From contig NZ_FZNM01000012.1 in the NCBI RefSeq assembly GCF_900188295.1, positions 1 to 64,000 of the forward strand: DNA of 64,000 nt. Reading direction: 5' to 3'. Each line of letters opens with the position of its first letter. The first letter of the stretch is position 1. The position numbers and the translations under genes are program-made. Source of the DNA: Paracoccus sediminis. GTDB lineage: Bacteria; Pseudomonadota; Alphaproteobacteria; Rhodobacterales; Rhodobacteraceae. The notes under the pieces were generated by a model. That model was not told the DNA's origin, made no database searches, and saw nothing but the letters and a program-made list of their open reading frames with translations. Shown here piece after piece: positions 43,923 through 52,908 of the stretch.

Positions 43923-44912
43923 CTATTTCACGGCTTCTGCCGCGATGTCGGTGTTCACGAACGCCGAATAATCGTCGGCCACCGTGTCGATGCGGCCGGC
44001 CGATTGCAGGAATTCCGCCTTCGACTTCATGATGTTGGCGGCATTTCCCAGCCAGGTCTCGCCGACCTGGTCGGCCAGCGGAATGAAGGTATAGCCCCGC
44101 AGGATCTCGGGGATCTGGTCGGCGGGGGCGCCCGTCACCTCGGCGATGGCCCGCACGCTTTCGTTGTCGGCCGTCCACGCCGCGGGATCGGTCAGATAGG
44201 CCTGGTTGGCCTGGTCCATCACCTTGGCGAAGGCGACCACCTGGTCCCTGTTCTGGGCGGCGAATTCCGTGTTCACCACCCAGGCGTTGAACGTCGGATA
44301 GCCCCATTCGGCGGTCTCGTCGGCGCCAACGATCCGGGTGCCGCTTTCCAGCAGCTGGGTCTGGACCGGCGGCCAGATGAAGGCCGCGTCGATGGTGCCC
44401 TGGTCCCAGGCCGCCGCGATCTGGTCGGGTGGCATGGACATGATCGTCACGTCGCCTTCTGTCAGCCCGGCATGGGCCACCGCCCCGATCAGCGAATAAT
44501 GTGCGGTCGATCCGACCGGCACGGCGACGCGTTTGCCCTTTAGATCGGCAACCGCGGCGATGCCCGATCCTTCGCGGGCGATCAGGCTTTCGGACTGGCC
44601 GATGGCATAGGACAGCATGAACATTTGCAGATCGACGCCCTGCGTGGCCGCGATCGCCAGGGGCGAGGATCCCAGTTCCGCCAGCTTCACGTCGCCCGAG
44701 GCCATTGCCGCGATCACCTCGGTCCCCGAATTGAACACGCGCCATTCGATGTCCCAGCCGGTCGCCTTTTCAAAGGCGTCCGTGGCGCGCACCGCGTTCA
44801 TGGGGGTGGGGTCGCTGAAGGTTGCCACCACCAGGGTTTCGGCAGCCAGGGCGGTCGCCGACAGCGCCAAGGCCGTCGCGCTCGTCAGGATCGGTTTCCA
44901 TAGTCCAGTCAT
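43923..44912 (-). CDS. Taurine-type ABC transporter substrate-binding protein (TauA family)
   Basis: 329 aa with signal peptide MTGLWKPILTSATALALSAT, cleaved near ALA-E. The mature N-terminus (ETLVVATFSDPTPMNAVRAT) and SGDVKLAELGSSPLAIAATQ, PVGSTAHYSLIGAVAHAGL and FIWPPVQTQLLESGTRIVGA match TauA-type periplasmic receptors. The ATG follows GGAGG. It is the receptor for the permease and ATPase downstream and probably binds a small sulfonate such as taurine, cysteate or dihydroxypropanesulfonate. A weak-affinity alternative ligand cannot be excluded. Confidence 0.9.
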   Translation of the reverse strand: MTGLWKPILTSATALALSATALAAETLVVATFSDPTPMNAVRATDAFEKATGWDIEWRVFNSGTEVIAAMASGDVKLAELGSSPLAIAATQGVDLQMFMLSYAIGQSESLIAREGSGIAAVADLKGKRVAVPVGSTAHYSLIGAVAHAGLTEGDVTIMSMPPDQIAAAWDQGTIDAAFIWPPVQTQLLESGTRIVGADETAEWGYPTFNAWVVNTEFAAQNRDQVVAFAKVMDQANQAYLTDPAAWTADNESVRAIAEVTGAPADQIPEILRGYTFIPLADQVGETWLGNAANIMKSKAEFLQSAGRIDTVADDYSAFVNTDIAAEAVK

Positions 44913-44952
44913 CGTTAACCTCCGTTGTTGGAACTGCGGCTGTTGGTGCCGC

Positions 44953-45681
44953 TTATGGTTCATGGTGTCGGATCTCGTGCGGCGGACCATCCCAGCCGGT
45001 CGAAAATGCCAGGATTGCCTGGGCCAGCCGGTCCAGCGTGTCGAAAACGGTCGCGTGCGGGGAAACCGCATCGGGGATGAGAGAGAATTCGGTGCAGGCG
45101 ATCATCTGCACGGTGCAGCCCCGATCCAGCAGCGCAGCCGAGGCTTGGGCAAGGGTTTGCCGCGCCGCAGTCCGGGAGCTCGGCGATTTCAGATGCCGGA
45201 TCGCCTTCAGCATCGCATCGTCGTCGTCGGGGTAAAGGCTTGTCAGGCCATGGCGGGCCAGGGGGGCGTCGAACAGGCCGACTCTGCGCAGGGCAGGGGA
45301 ACCCAAGACGCCGATGGTGCCGCGCGATCCGGCAAGGCGCGCGGCATGGGCGACCGACCGGTCCACCATATCCAGAAAGGGCAGGGGCACCGCGGCCCGG
45401 ATCGCATCGGCATAATGGTGTGCGGTATTGCAGGGCATCGCCAGGGCCTCGGCCCCGCCGGCCAGCAGGCGCCGCGCCATGCCGGCAAGCACGGGGGCCG
45501 GGTCGTCGCCGCCCCCTTCCAGCAGGTGCCTGATCCGCGATGGGACTTGCGGGTTCTGGTCCACGATCAGCGGAACATGATCGGCGTCGTCCCGCGCCTC
45601 GATGCCCGCCAGAACCTTTTGCATGATGAGGATCGTGGCTTCGGGCCCCATCCCGCCCAGAATACCGACCCGGCGCATCAT
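44953..45681 (-). CDS. Aspartate/glutamate racemase family protein
   Basis: 242 aa cofactor-independent racemase fold. It opens with RRVGILGGMGPEATILIM and has both catalytic cysteines: one in LAMPCNTAHHYADAI and one in VQMIACTEFSLIPDAV. Such enzymes invert aspartate, glutamate or related amino acids. In this operon, next to a cysteate-lyase-like gene, conversion between D- and L-cysteate is an attractive but untested role. The first ATG of two lies in ATGATG overlapping the aminotransferase stop, after AAGGAG. Confidence 0.85.
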   Translation of the reverse strand: MMRRVGILGGMGPEATILIMQKVLAGIEARDDADHVPLIVDQNPQVPSRIRHLLEGGGDDPAPVLAGMARRLLAGGAEALAMPCNTAHHYADAIRAAVPLPFLDMVDRSVAHAARLAGSRGTIGVLGSPALRRVGLFDAPLARHGLTSLYPDDDDAMLKAIRHLKSPSSRTAARQTLAQASAALLDRGCTVQMIACTEFSLIPDAVSPHATVFDTLDRLAQAILAFSTGWDGPPHEIRHHEP

Positions 45682-46886
45682 CCGTTCTCCTTGATGCGAA
45701 GGGCCGCGACGGCATCGATGATGTGATCGGCCAGCAGGCTGCAATCGTCCAGGTCGAAGGTCAGCGGCAGGCGCATGTCGAACAGGCCCGACAGGATCGC
45801 ATCCGTCCGAGGCAGGCTTTGCGCCGCCACGAACCGCCAGCTGTGGTGGTCCGAGGTGAAGGCCACGGGCTGGGCCGCGCCGAACCATTTCACCTCGACC
45901 CCCGCATCGGCAAGGCGCGCGACCAGGGCGGCCGCATCGTCGCGGGTGATGCCCGGCACCAGGAACTGGATCGACGATCCGACATAGCGTTCCGCCGGGG
46001 GCCGGCTGGGCAGGCGGATCGCGTCGTGTCGCGCCAGCCGTTCGGCGATCAGATCGTGGCGCGCGTTCCAGGCGTCGATGCTGTCGTGCAGCATCCGCAG
46101 CTGCGGGCGCAGCAGGGCGGCGCGCAGGTTGTCCATCCGCGCGGACATGTTAGGCGTGTCCAGGCGGATCTGGTCATAGACCTCGGGCGCCGGACCGGCC
46201 CCGTGGCGTTCGTACATCATGTAGGATCCCGACAGCATCGTCGCCCGCGCCATGAACTCTGCATCGTCCGAGGTCAGCAAGCCGCCCTCGCCCGAATTCA
46301 TGTGCTTGTAGGTCTGGGTGCTGAAGCATCCCGCGATCCCGAACGATCCCGACAGCCTGCCGTTCCAGCGGGCACCCATCGTATGGGCACAGTCCTCGAT
46401 GACCGTCAGATCCAGGTCGGCGGCGATCCGCATCAGGCGGTCCATGTCGCACAGATGCCCCCGCATGTGCGACAGCAGCAGATGCCGGGCGTTGCTGGCG
46501 CGGGCCTTGGCGGCAAGGTCGTCAAGGTCGATCACCAGATCCCCGGTGATCTCGACCAGGATGGTCCGGCCTCCGACGGCCGCGATGGCGCCGGGGACCG
46601 GGGCCAGGGTAAAGCCGTTGGTCAGCACCGGATCGCCCGGCACAACGCCCGCCGCGCGCAGGGCGATCTGCATGGCCTGCCCGCCCGAGGCGACGGCCAG
46701 GCAGAAGGTCTGGCCCTGCCACCGCGCGAACTCCCGCTCCAGCTCCATCGTTTCGCTGGGTTGTCCCGGCAGCGTGTTGTAACGATGCAGCCGCCCCGAA
46801 CGCATCACCGCAACGGCCGCGTCGATGGCCTCGTCCGGAATCGGCAGTTGCTGTGTGAAGCTTTTGGAAAAGCGCGCCGGGGCCAT
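45678..46886 (-). CDS. DegT/DnrJ/EryC1 family PLP-dependent aminotransferase
   Basis: 402 aa fold-type I enzyme. The internal aldimine Lys lies in FSTQTYKHMNSGEGG near residue 220. Other family landmarks: AVASGGQAMQIALRAAGVV, TVIEDCAHTMGARWNGRLSG with the PLP Asp, and PNMSARMDNLRAALLRPQL. These enzymes usually make amino sugars or antibiotic moieties, so a member inside a sulfonate operon is unusual. It might aminate sulfopyruvate, sulfolactaldehyde or another intermediate to feed the sulfo-lyase. It lies 4 bases after cuyA and is coupled to the racemase gene. Confidence 0.85.
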   Translation of the reverse strand: MAPARFSKSFTQQLPIPDEAIDAAVAVMRSGRLHRYNTLPGQPSETMELEREFARWQGQTFCLAVASGGQAMQIALRAAGVVPGDPVLTNGFTLAPVPGAIAAVGGRTILVEITGDLVIDLDDLAAKARASNARHLLLSHMRGHLCDMDRLMRIAADLDLTVIEDCAHTMGARWNGRLSGSFGIAGCFSTQTYKHMNSGEGGLLTSDDAEFMARATMLSGSYMMYERHGAGPAPEVYDQIRLDTPNMSARMDNLRAALLRPQLRMLHDSIDAWNARHDLIAERLARHDAIRLPSRPPAERYVGSSIQFLVPGITRDDAAALVARLADAGVEVKWFGAAQPVAFTSDHHSWRFVAAQSLPRTDAILSGLFDMRLPLTFDLDDCSLLADHIIDAVAALRIKENG

Positions 46887-46890
46887 CGTG

Positions 46891-47913
46891 TCAGGCCGCT
46901 TTCAGGGCGTTGCGGCCATCGGCGAAGACGGCATCGTAACCGAACAGCGCGGCCGATCCGCCGGTATGCAGAAACACCACGCGCTCGTCCTTTTTCAGCT
47001 TGCCGGTCCGGCAATAATCGATCAGTCCGGCCGCGCCCTTGCCGGAATAGACAGGGTCCAGCAGGATGCCTTCAAGCTGCGCGAACATGCGGATCGCCTC
47101 GATCGTGTCCTCACGGGGGATTCCATAACCCGCGCCGACATAGTTGCTGTCGGCCACGACATCCGCCCGCTGGACGGCATCGGGACAGCCCAGCCGTTCG
47201 GCGGTTTTGCGCGCCAGGGCAAAGACGTTTTCCTCTTGCTTGTCCTTGGGCGCGCGCACGCCGATGCCGGTCAGCGGAATGCGGGCGTTGATCGCCTTGA
47301 GACCGGTGACAAGGCCCGCCTGCGTGCCGGCCGAACCTGTGGCTGTAATCAGGTGGTCGATGACCAGGCTGCGGTCGTTGGCCTGGCCCACCAGTTCGAA
47401 CGCGCAGTTGACATAGCCCAGCGCGCCCGTGGCGTTCGATCCCCCGCCTGGAATAAGATAGACCTTGCGGCCCTGGTCCTTCAGCGTTTGGGCCGCGGCT
47501 TCCATTTCGGCCTGCATGTCCATGCCCCCCGCGCGCTTGGAGGTGGTGGCCCCGTGCAGGTGGTCCAGCAGGACGTTCCCGTTCCCGTTGTAATTGGGGT
47601 CGCTTGATCCGGTGCGGTCTTCCAGCAGGATATGGCAATCCAGGCCCAGTTTGGCGGCAAAGGCCGCTGTCTGGCGGGCGTGGTTGGATTGCGTCGCGCC
47701 CTGGGTCATCACCGTGTCGGCGCCCATCGCCATGGCCTCGGCCATCAGGAACTCCAGCTTGCGGGTCTTGTTGCCGCCGGTGGACAGGCCCGTACAGTCG
47801 TCCCGCTTGATCCAGATTTCGGGTCCGCCCAGTTCTTTCGACAGCCGGTCGAGCTTTTCCAGAGGGGTCGGCAGATGGGCCAGATGAACGCGCGGAAAGC
47901 GAGCGAGATGCAT
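46891..47913 (-). CDS. cuyA: L-cysteate sulfo-lyase-like PLP enzyme (D-cysteine desulfhydrase family, CuyA type)
   Basis: 340 aa fold-type II enzyme of the D-cysteine desulfhydrase/ACC deaminase family. The N-terminus [20 protein letters not shown] and [20 protein letters not shown] (PLP Lys in GGNKTRK), then [19 protein letters not shown] and [17 protein letters not shown], resemble CuyA, which splits L-cysteate to pyruvate, ammonia and sulfite. The ATG at 47913 follows GAGGA. It is first in an eight-gene unit with a sulfonate importer and a PSE exporter. D-cysteine desulfhydrase is the alternative, but the context favours cysteate. Confidence 0.78.
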   Translation of the reverse strand: MHLARFPRVHLAHLPTPLEKLDRLSKELGGPEIWIKRDDCTGLSTGGNKTRKLEFLMAEAMAMGADTVMTQGATQSNHARQTAAFAAKLGLDCHILLEDRTGSSDPNYNGNGNVLLDHLHGATTSKRAGGMDMQAEMEAAAQTLKDQGRKVYLIPGGGSNATGALGYVNCAFELVGQANDRSLVIDHLITATGSAGTQAGLVTGLKAINARIPLTGIGVRAPKDKQEENVFALARKTAERLGCPDAVQRADVVADSNYVGAGYGIPREDTIEAIRMFAQLEGILLDPVYSGKGAAGLIDYCRTGKLKKDERVVFLHTGGSAALFGYDAVFADGRNALKAA

Positions 47914-47953
47914 GTGGTGTTCCTCGATAACTTGTGTGTATCGATCATTGCTT

Positions 47954-47987
47954 GTTGATTTCATCAACGCAAATTCAAAATTTTTGA
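47954..47987. promoter_or_regulatory. Two palindromes between cuyA and the LysR gene
   Basis: GTTGATTTCATCAAC (47954-47968) has perfect 6-base arms around TTC. TCAAAATTTTTGA (47975-47987) is a second perfect inverted repeat around a T. They lie in an A/T-rich 108-base gap between divergent genes, where LysR-type recognition and activation sites are expected. Confidence 0.55.
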
Positions 47988-48021
47988 TTTATAATGCAAA
48001 AATTGCAAGTCGGAGGGTGAT

Positions 48022-48909
48022 ATGAGGCTGGAGTGGCTGGAGGATATATTGGCGATTGCCGAAACCGGATCCTTCAGCGGCGCGGCAGAGCGCAGGCGGC
48101 TTACGCAATCGGCATTCTCGCGGCGCATCAAGCAGATCGAGGATTTCGTGGGGGTCGAGCTGTTTGACCGGGCGCACAAGCCCATCCGGCTGAAACCGAC
48201 GACGATCGCGCAAAGCGAACAGATTGTCATGATCGCCTCTGCCTTGCGTCAGCTGGCGGTCGATCTGCGCCGTGGTGAACGCATCACCAGCAACCGGATC
48301 GTCATTGCCTGTCAGCATTCGCTGACCGCCATGCGCCTGCCGTCGCTTTTGCAAAAGCTGCCGACCGAGCGCGACGGCATCTATGTCCGCCTGCGGTCCG
48401 CCAATCTGGACCAGTGCACCGGCATGGTGCTGTCCCGACAGGCCGATGTCGCGGTCGTCTACAGCATGCCCGATGAAAGCGACGATGTCGCGGCGGACTT
48501 TCTGGAACAGTTGACGATCGGCTCGGACCGGCTCGTGCCTGTTTTCAACGCGGCCCTGGCCACGGCGCCCGCACAGGGCGCGTCCGAGATCCCCTATATC
48601 ACCTATCCTTCCGAAGTGTTTCTGGGCCACGTGATGGAACGGAAAATCCTGCCTTTTGTGGATCCGTGCCTGCGGCATATTCCCAGGGTGGAAACGGCGC
48701 TGACCCTTGCCGCCGTCGAAATGGCAAAGATGGGGATCGGCATTGCCTGGGTGCCCCAGTCGCTTGCCGGCGACGGTCTGGCATCGGGCTGTCTGGTCGA
48801 TCTGTCCGAAACGCTGCCCTTCTATGACCTGAACATCACGGCAACCCGGCTGACCGGCGAAAAGAACCTTGCCGAGAACGCGTTCTGGACCATGCTGAAA
48901 AGCCTGTAG
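48022..48909 (+). CDS. LysR family transcriptional regulator of the sulfonate cassette
   Basis: 295 aa. The N-terminal winged helix reads WLEDILAIAETGSFSGAAER and LTQSAFSRRIKQIEDFVGVE, followed by a two-lobe effector domain (IVIACQHSLTAMRLPSLLQK through KMGIGIAWVPQSLAGDGLAS). The ATG follows GGAGGG. It is divergent from cuyA with palindromes in between, so it is most likely the activator of that operon, comparable in place to CuyR. The inducer is probably the sulfonate itself or cysteate. Confidence 0.9.
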   Translation: MRLEWLEDILAIAETGSFSGAAERRRLTQSAFSRRIKQIEDFVGVELFDRAHKPIRLKPTTIAQSEQIVMIASALRQLAVDLRRGERITSNRIVIACQHSLTAMRLPSLLQKLPTERDGIYVRLRSANLDQCTGMVLSRQADVAVVYSMPDESDDVAADFLEQLTIGSDRLVPVFNAALATAPAQGASEIPYITYPSEVFLGHVMERKILPFVDPCLRHIPRVETALTLAAVEMAKMGIGIAWVPQSLAGDGLASGCLVDLSETLPFYDLNITATRLTGEKNLAENAFWTMLKSL

Positions 48910-49272
48910 GCGTCAGAATCGGTTCCGCTCGGCATGGATCGCCCTGGTTAAGGCTGTGGCGATGGAATGGTTGGCCCCCGAAACCCGCCAACACGTCCAG
49001 AAACGCCGGACAGGCCATCAGCCTCTCGCGCAAGAGCCTTGTCATGAGGATAAAGTGATCCCCCCATGGCTGGTCAGCCAGACGGCAATACGGCCTGCGA
49101 TCCCTGCCAACGCCAAAAGACCCTTGGCACCCGTCCGACCTGATCGTGACCGTTTCGCAATTGGCACGACAACTGGCCGCGTCGTCCCGGATCGATCATT
49201 GCGAATTGGTAATCTTGCCGCCACGCGCCCGGCAGGCGCACCCGGCTATGCCGCTGTCGAAAGACGGCAGGT
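48910..49272. other. Intergenic region, no gene seen
   Basis: About 360 bases between the LysR gene and the GT39 gene, both on the plus strand. Short open frames have no recognisable domain. It should contain the promoter of the envelope-modification gene; no clear boxes or hairpins were identified. Confidence 0.35.
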
Positions 49273-50775
49273 ATGGGCATGACGGAACAGAATAAAGCGG
49301 GCTTGCAGGGTAATTTGGTCCAAGCCGGCGCGGTGGCGCGCATCGGACGATTCGAATTGGTCCTGGCATTCCTGCTGATGGCGCGGCTGGTTCTTGCCGC
49401 CATTGCGCCGGTCACGGATACGACCGAGGCGCGCTATGCCGACATGGCGCGGATGATGGCGGAAACGGGCGATTGGATCACGCCGCAGATCGACTATGGC
49501 GTGCCCTTCTGGGGCAAGCCGCCCTTGCATACATGGCTGTCGGCGGCCGGAATCAAGGCATTCGGGCCGGTGCTGTCCTTTCTGCACGCTCCGGAACCGG
49601 TTGCCCTTGCCGCGCGGCTGCCGATCCTCGGGACGGCGCTTGCCCTGCTCTGGGTGCTTTATCGCTGGATCGCCCTGCTGCGGGATCGAGAGACGGCCCT
49701 GATCGCCGGTATCGTCCTAAGCTCGTCGGCCCTGTTCTTCGGAGCCTCGGCCTTTGTCATGACCGACATGCCGCTGGCCTTGGGCGTCGTGCTGGCGATG
49801 GTGGGCTTTCATCGCGGGGTCGGCCTGGCCGACGATGTTCCGGATCGTCGCTGGGGTCTGGCCTTCTTTGGCGGGCTGGCGGTGGGGCTGCTGGCCAAGG
49901 GTCCGGTCGCGGCGGTTCTGGTGGGCATACCGTTGTTCCTGTGGCTGCTGATCGGGAACCGCTGGCGCCTTCTGCGCCGGCTTCCCTGGTTCGCCGGGAC
50001 GGTGTTGCTGGGTCTGACGGTCCTGCCGTGGTATGCCGCGGCCGAGATCAAGACACCAGGCTTTCTGCGTTATTTCGTCATCGGCGAACATTTCGAGCGA
50101 TTCACCGTGCCGAACTGGCAGGGTGATCTCTACGGGTCGGGACACGAGCGTGCCAAGGGCATGATCTGGCTTTACGGGCTGGGGGCCTTCCTGCCTTGGC
50201 TTTTGTTCGTGCCGATCCTGCCATGGCGGGCCGGGCGCGCCGTCGATCGGGGTCTTTACAGCTATCTTGCGCTGTTCACGATCGCGCCGCTGATCCTGTT
50301 CACCCCCGCCGCGAATATCCTTGCAGCCTATGTTCTGCCGGGGATGCCCGCCGCAGCCGCCCTGTTGGTCGTCGCATGGCGCGACCTGAACGCACCCGAG
50401 GGCCGTCTGATAAGCGCGGCCGCGTTGGTTGCGGCGACCGTCCTGCCTGTCTTCGCCCTTGGAGTGTTCATGACCCACGACCTGAAGACCTATCCGTTCC
50501 GGACGACAGAGGGCGCCATTCGCGTCCTGTCCGAGGTCGCGCCGGACGCGCGGGTCTGGACGCTTGGCGACCGCGTCTATTCGGCCGAATTCTACACGCG
50601 GGGCGGCGCGCAGGCGATCATGCCGGACGATCTGCCCAGTCTGCTGAACGATGATCGGACGGATGCGATCATCGTGAGAGATCCCAAGGGATCGGCCGTG
50701 CTGCCGGAAGGGTTCCAGGATCTTGGCCGCTGGACGATCTATCGCCTTTGGGTCGAGCCTTCACGGGCGCGATAG
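49273..50775 (+). CDS. ArnT/PMT-like glycosyltransferase, family 39 type
   Basis: 500 aa integral membrane enzyme with about 12 hydrophobic segments. The first periplasmic loop carries the acidic active-site and substrate motifs of ArnT-type enzymes: DTTEARYADMARMMAETGDW followed by VPFWGKPPLHTWLSAAG. Later come FVMTDMPLALGVVLAM and LGLTVLPWYAAAEIKTPG. It would transfer a sugar from undecaprenyl phosphate to lipid A or another envelope component. The GtrA, GT2 and two-component genes nearby fit an envelope-modification role. The start could also be the ATG two codons later. Confidence 0.88.
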   Translation: MGMTEQNKAGLQGNLVQAGAVARIGRFELVLAFLLMARLVLAAIAPVTDTTEARYADMARMMAETGDWITPQIDYGVPFWGKPPLHTWLSAAGIKAFGPVLSFLHAPEPVALAARLPILGTALALLWVLYRWIALLRDRETALIAGIVLSSSALFFGASAFVMTDMPLALGVVLAMVGFHRGVGLADDVPDRRWGLAFFGGLAVGLLAKGPVAAVLVGIPLFLWLLIGNRWRLLRRLPWFAGTVLLGLTVLPWYAAAEIKTPGFLRYFVIGEHFERFTVPNWQGDLYGSGHERAKGMIWLYGLGAFLPWLLFVPILPWRAGRAVDRGLYSYLALFTIAPLILFTPAANILAAYVLPGMPAAAALLVVAWRDLNAPEGRLISAAALVAATVLPVFALGVFMTHDLKTYPFRTTEGAIRVLSEVAPDARVWTLGDRVYSAEFYTRGGAQAIMPDDLPSLLNDDRTDAIIVRDPKGSAVLPEGFQDLGRWTIYRLWVEPSRAR

Positions 50776-50870
50776 CTGCCCGCGGCGGACCGCTTTCGGC
50801 AACCGCCCCGCAAGCGGACCCGCAACATCATCATGCCCTGGCGATAACCGCCCCATCACGAGAATACGTC

Positions 50871-51476
50871 ATGTTCAACTGGATCGTCTCGACCATCGAA
50901 AGCCTTGGGGTGCCCGGTCTTGGATTGTTGATGCTGCTTGAAAACATCATTCCGCCCATCCCGTCCGAACTGGTGATCCCGCTGGCCGGATACCTGTCTG
51001 CGCAGGGCCGGTTTTCGCCGATCCTCGCCTTTCTCGCGGCGACCACGGGGGCATCGCTGGGCGCGCTGTTCTGGTATTGGGCCGGACGCCGCCTTGGGCG
51101 CGATCGGTTACGCGCCTTCGCCACGCGCCGCGGACGCTGGATCGGGTTCACGATCGACGATCTGACCGCAGCCGAGGCGTGGTTTGAGCGGCACGGCGGA
51201 AAGATCGTGTTTCTGGGGCGGATGGTTCCCGGAATCCGCACCTTCGTATCCATTCCTGCCGGAATAGCCGGAATGCCCGTCACGCGCTTTCTGCTGCTGA
51301 CTGCCGCAGGCAGCGCGTTGTGGACCGGATTGCTGATGACCGGTGGCTATGTCCTGAAAGCGAAATACGACCTGCTGGCGACCTGGATCGATCCGATTTC
51401 CACGGCGATCCTTGGGCTGGTCGTGCTGGCCTGGCTATGGCAGGTCGTCCGTCCGCGCCAAAAGACCCGAGGGTGA
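50871..51476 (+). CDS. DedA family inner-membrane protein
   Basis: 201 aa. Typical DedA features: LLMLLENIIPPIPSELVIPL in the N-terminus, GASLGALFWYWAGRRLGRDR, WFERHGGKIVFLGRMVPGIR and TFVSIPAGIAGMPVTRFLL. DedA proteins are undecaprenyl-phosphate or phospholipid flippases needed for envelope integrity and polymyxin tolerance. That fits its place after an ArnT-like enzyme, whose carrier lipid would be recycled this way. Its 3' end overlaps the convergent gtrA-type gene by 42 bases. Confidence 0.9.
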   Translation: MFNWIVSTIESLGVPGLGLLMLLENIIPPIPSELVIPLAGYLSAQGRFSPILAFLAATTGASLGALFWYWAGRRLGRDRLRAFATRRGRWIGFTIDDLTAAEAWFERHGGKIVFLGRMVPGIRTFVSIPAGIAGMPVTRFLLLTAAGSALWTGLLMTGGYVLKAKYDLLATWIDPISTAILGLVVLAWLWQVVRPRQKTRG

Positions 51477-51848
51477 CGACCTGAAGGCCCAGCTGCGCCC
51501 AAGCACGAAGGAGGCGGCAGCCGCAACCAGAACGGCGCAGGCAAGGGCCGCGACCAACACATCCGTGACTTGCAGCAGCAAGAGGAGGACTGTTTCGTTC
51601 AGAACGAATCCGACTGCTGCAACGGCGACAAAACGGCGAAAAGCCCGGCTCAGCGGAACCTGCCCCTGCGCGAACGTATAGCCCCAATGACCCATGAAGC
51701 TGAACCCGAAGGCCATCAGGAACGCCAGCAGGTTCGCGACCAGCGGCGGGATACCGATGGCGATCAAAATACTGCCGGACGCGATATGAAGGACTGTTGC
51801 CGCCGCGCCCACGACCGCAAATCGTCCGACCTGCCGGCGCAGGCTCAC
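51435..51848 (-). CDS. GtrA family membrane protein
   Basis: 137 aa with four membrane segments. It opens with QVGRFAVVGAAATVLHIASG and contains ANLLAFLMAFGFSFMGHWGY, the conserved core of GtrA-like proteins, which help flip or deliver undecaprenyl-linked sugars. The start is a GTG overlapping the stop of the GT2 gene (GTGA). GtrA plus a GT2 glucosyltransferase (GtrB type) is a classic O-antigen- or lipid-modifying pair. Confidence 0.87.
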   Translation of the reverse strand: MSLRRQVGRFAVVGAAATVLHIASGSILIAIGIPPLVANLLAFLMAFGFSFMGHWGYTFAQGQVPLSRAFRRFVAVAAVGFVLNETVLLLLLQVTDVLVAALACAVLVAAAASFVLGRSWAFRSSPSGLLARTDDLP

Positions 51849-52843
51849 CCGCGCTTCTCGTCCTGCGAGCGGCGCAGTTCGGCGATGATATAGCCTGGGC
51901 GGCCCTTAACCTCGGTAAAAATACGCGCCAGATACTCGCCCAGCACCCCGATCGAGAACAGCTGGACCCCGCCCAGAAGGAACATGCCCACGGCCAGTGT
52001 CGACCAGCCGGGCACGTCGTGGCCAAAAAGCACCGTGCGCAATCCCAGATAGCTGCCGTAAACCAGGGCAATGATGGACATGACAAGGCCCACGCCGGTC
52101 CAGACCCGCAATGGCCAACTGGTAAAGGCGGTCATGCCGGTCAGCGCCAGCCGAAAGAGATTGGCGAGGCCGAACTTGCTGACCCCTTCCGCGCGCGGGG
52201 CCAGTTCGACCGGCACGGCGATTGACCGGAACCCGACCCACCCATAAAGCCCCTTCATGAACCGGTTGCGTTCCGGCAATGCCAAAAGCGCATCGACCAC
52301 GCGCCGGTCCATCAGACGAAAATCGCGCGCATCCTCGGGAATCGGCGCGTCGGATCCGGCATTCACCAGCCGGTAGAAGGCACGGGTCAGGCCGCGCTTC
52401 AGCCGGCCTTCATCCTGCCGATGCGCGCGGACGGCATAGGCCATGTCCCAGCCGGCGCGCCAATGGGCCACCATCGTCGCCATTGCATCGACAGGCTCTT
52501 GCAGATCGGCATCCATGACGATCACCGCATTGCCGCGGGCCTGCGCCAAACCCGCCATCATTGCCTGTTCCTTGCCGAAATTGCGCGACAGGCGGATGGT
52601 GGTCAGCGGCAGGCGATGGGCCAAGGTCGCGACGCGCAACAAGGTGCCGTCTGTGCTGCCGTCATCCACCAGGATGATCTCGTGGGACCGCACCAGACCC
52701 GCTATCTGCTGATCGACGGCGCACAGTGTTTCCACGATGCACGCGGCCTCGTTCAGTGCCGGAATCACAATGCTGAGCTCGGGGCCCGATATCTCGTCCA
52801 CAGCCAAGGCTGCGGCCAGTTCGGTCAGTCGTTCCTGTCGCAT
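51845..52843 (-). CDS. GT2 family glycosyltransferase with two C-terminal membrane segments (GtrB/DPM1-like)
   Basis: 332 aa. The GT-A fold begins with LSIVIPALNEAACIVETLCA, the nucleotide-binding VDDGSTDGTL follows, and the DxD metal motif is VIVMDADLQEPVDAM. After ~residue 230 there are two membrane helices (WTGVGLVMSIIALVYGSYLG and AVGMFLLGGVQLFSIGVLGE), as in GtrB and polyisoprenyl-phosphate glycosyltransferases. It would load a sugar onto undecaprenyl phosphate for the GT39 enzyme. It is divergent from the response regulator gene and followed by gtrA. Confidence 0.9.
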   Translation of the reverse strand: MRQERLTELAAALAVDEISGPELSIVIPALNEAACIVETLCAVDQQIAGLVRSHEIILVDDGSTDGTLLRVATLAHRLPLTTIRLSRNFGKEQAMMAGLAQARGNAVIVMDADLQEPVDAMATMVAHWRAGWDMAYAVRAHRQDEGRLKRGLTRAFYRLVNAGSDAPIPEDARDFRLMDRRVVDALLALPERNRFMKGLYGWVGFRSIAVPVELAPRAEGVSKFGLANLFRLALTGMTAFTSWPLRVWTGVGLVMSIIALVYGSYLGLRTVLFGHDVPGWSTLAVGMFLLGGVQLFSIGVLGEYLARIFTEVKGRPGYIIAELRRSQDEKRG

Positions 52844-52908
52844 CCGCTGCTCCGGCCGTTTCGTGTCCCGGCGGTTATGGATCTGCCATCATCGCCGAAG
52901 GATGATAA

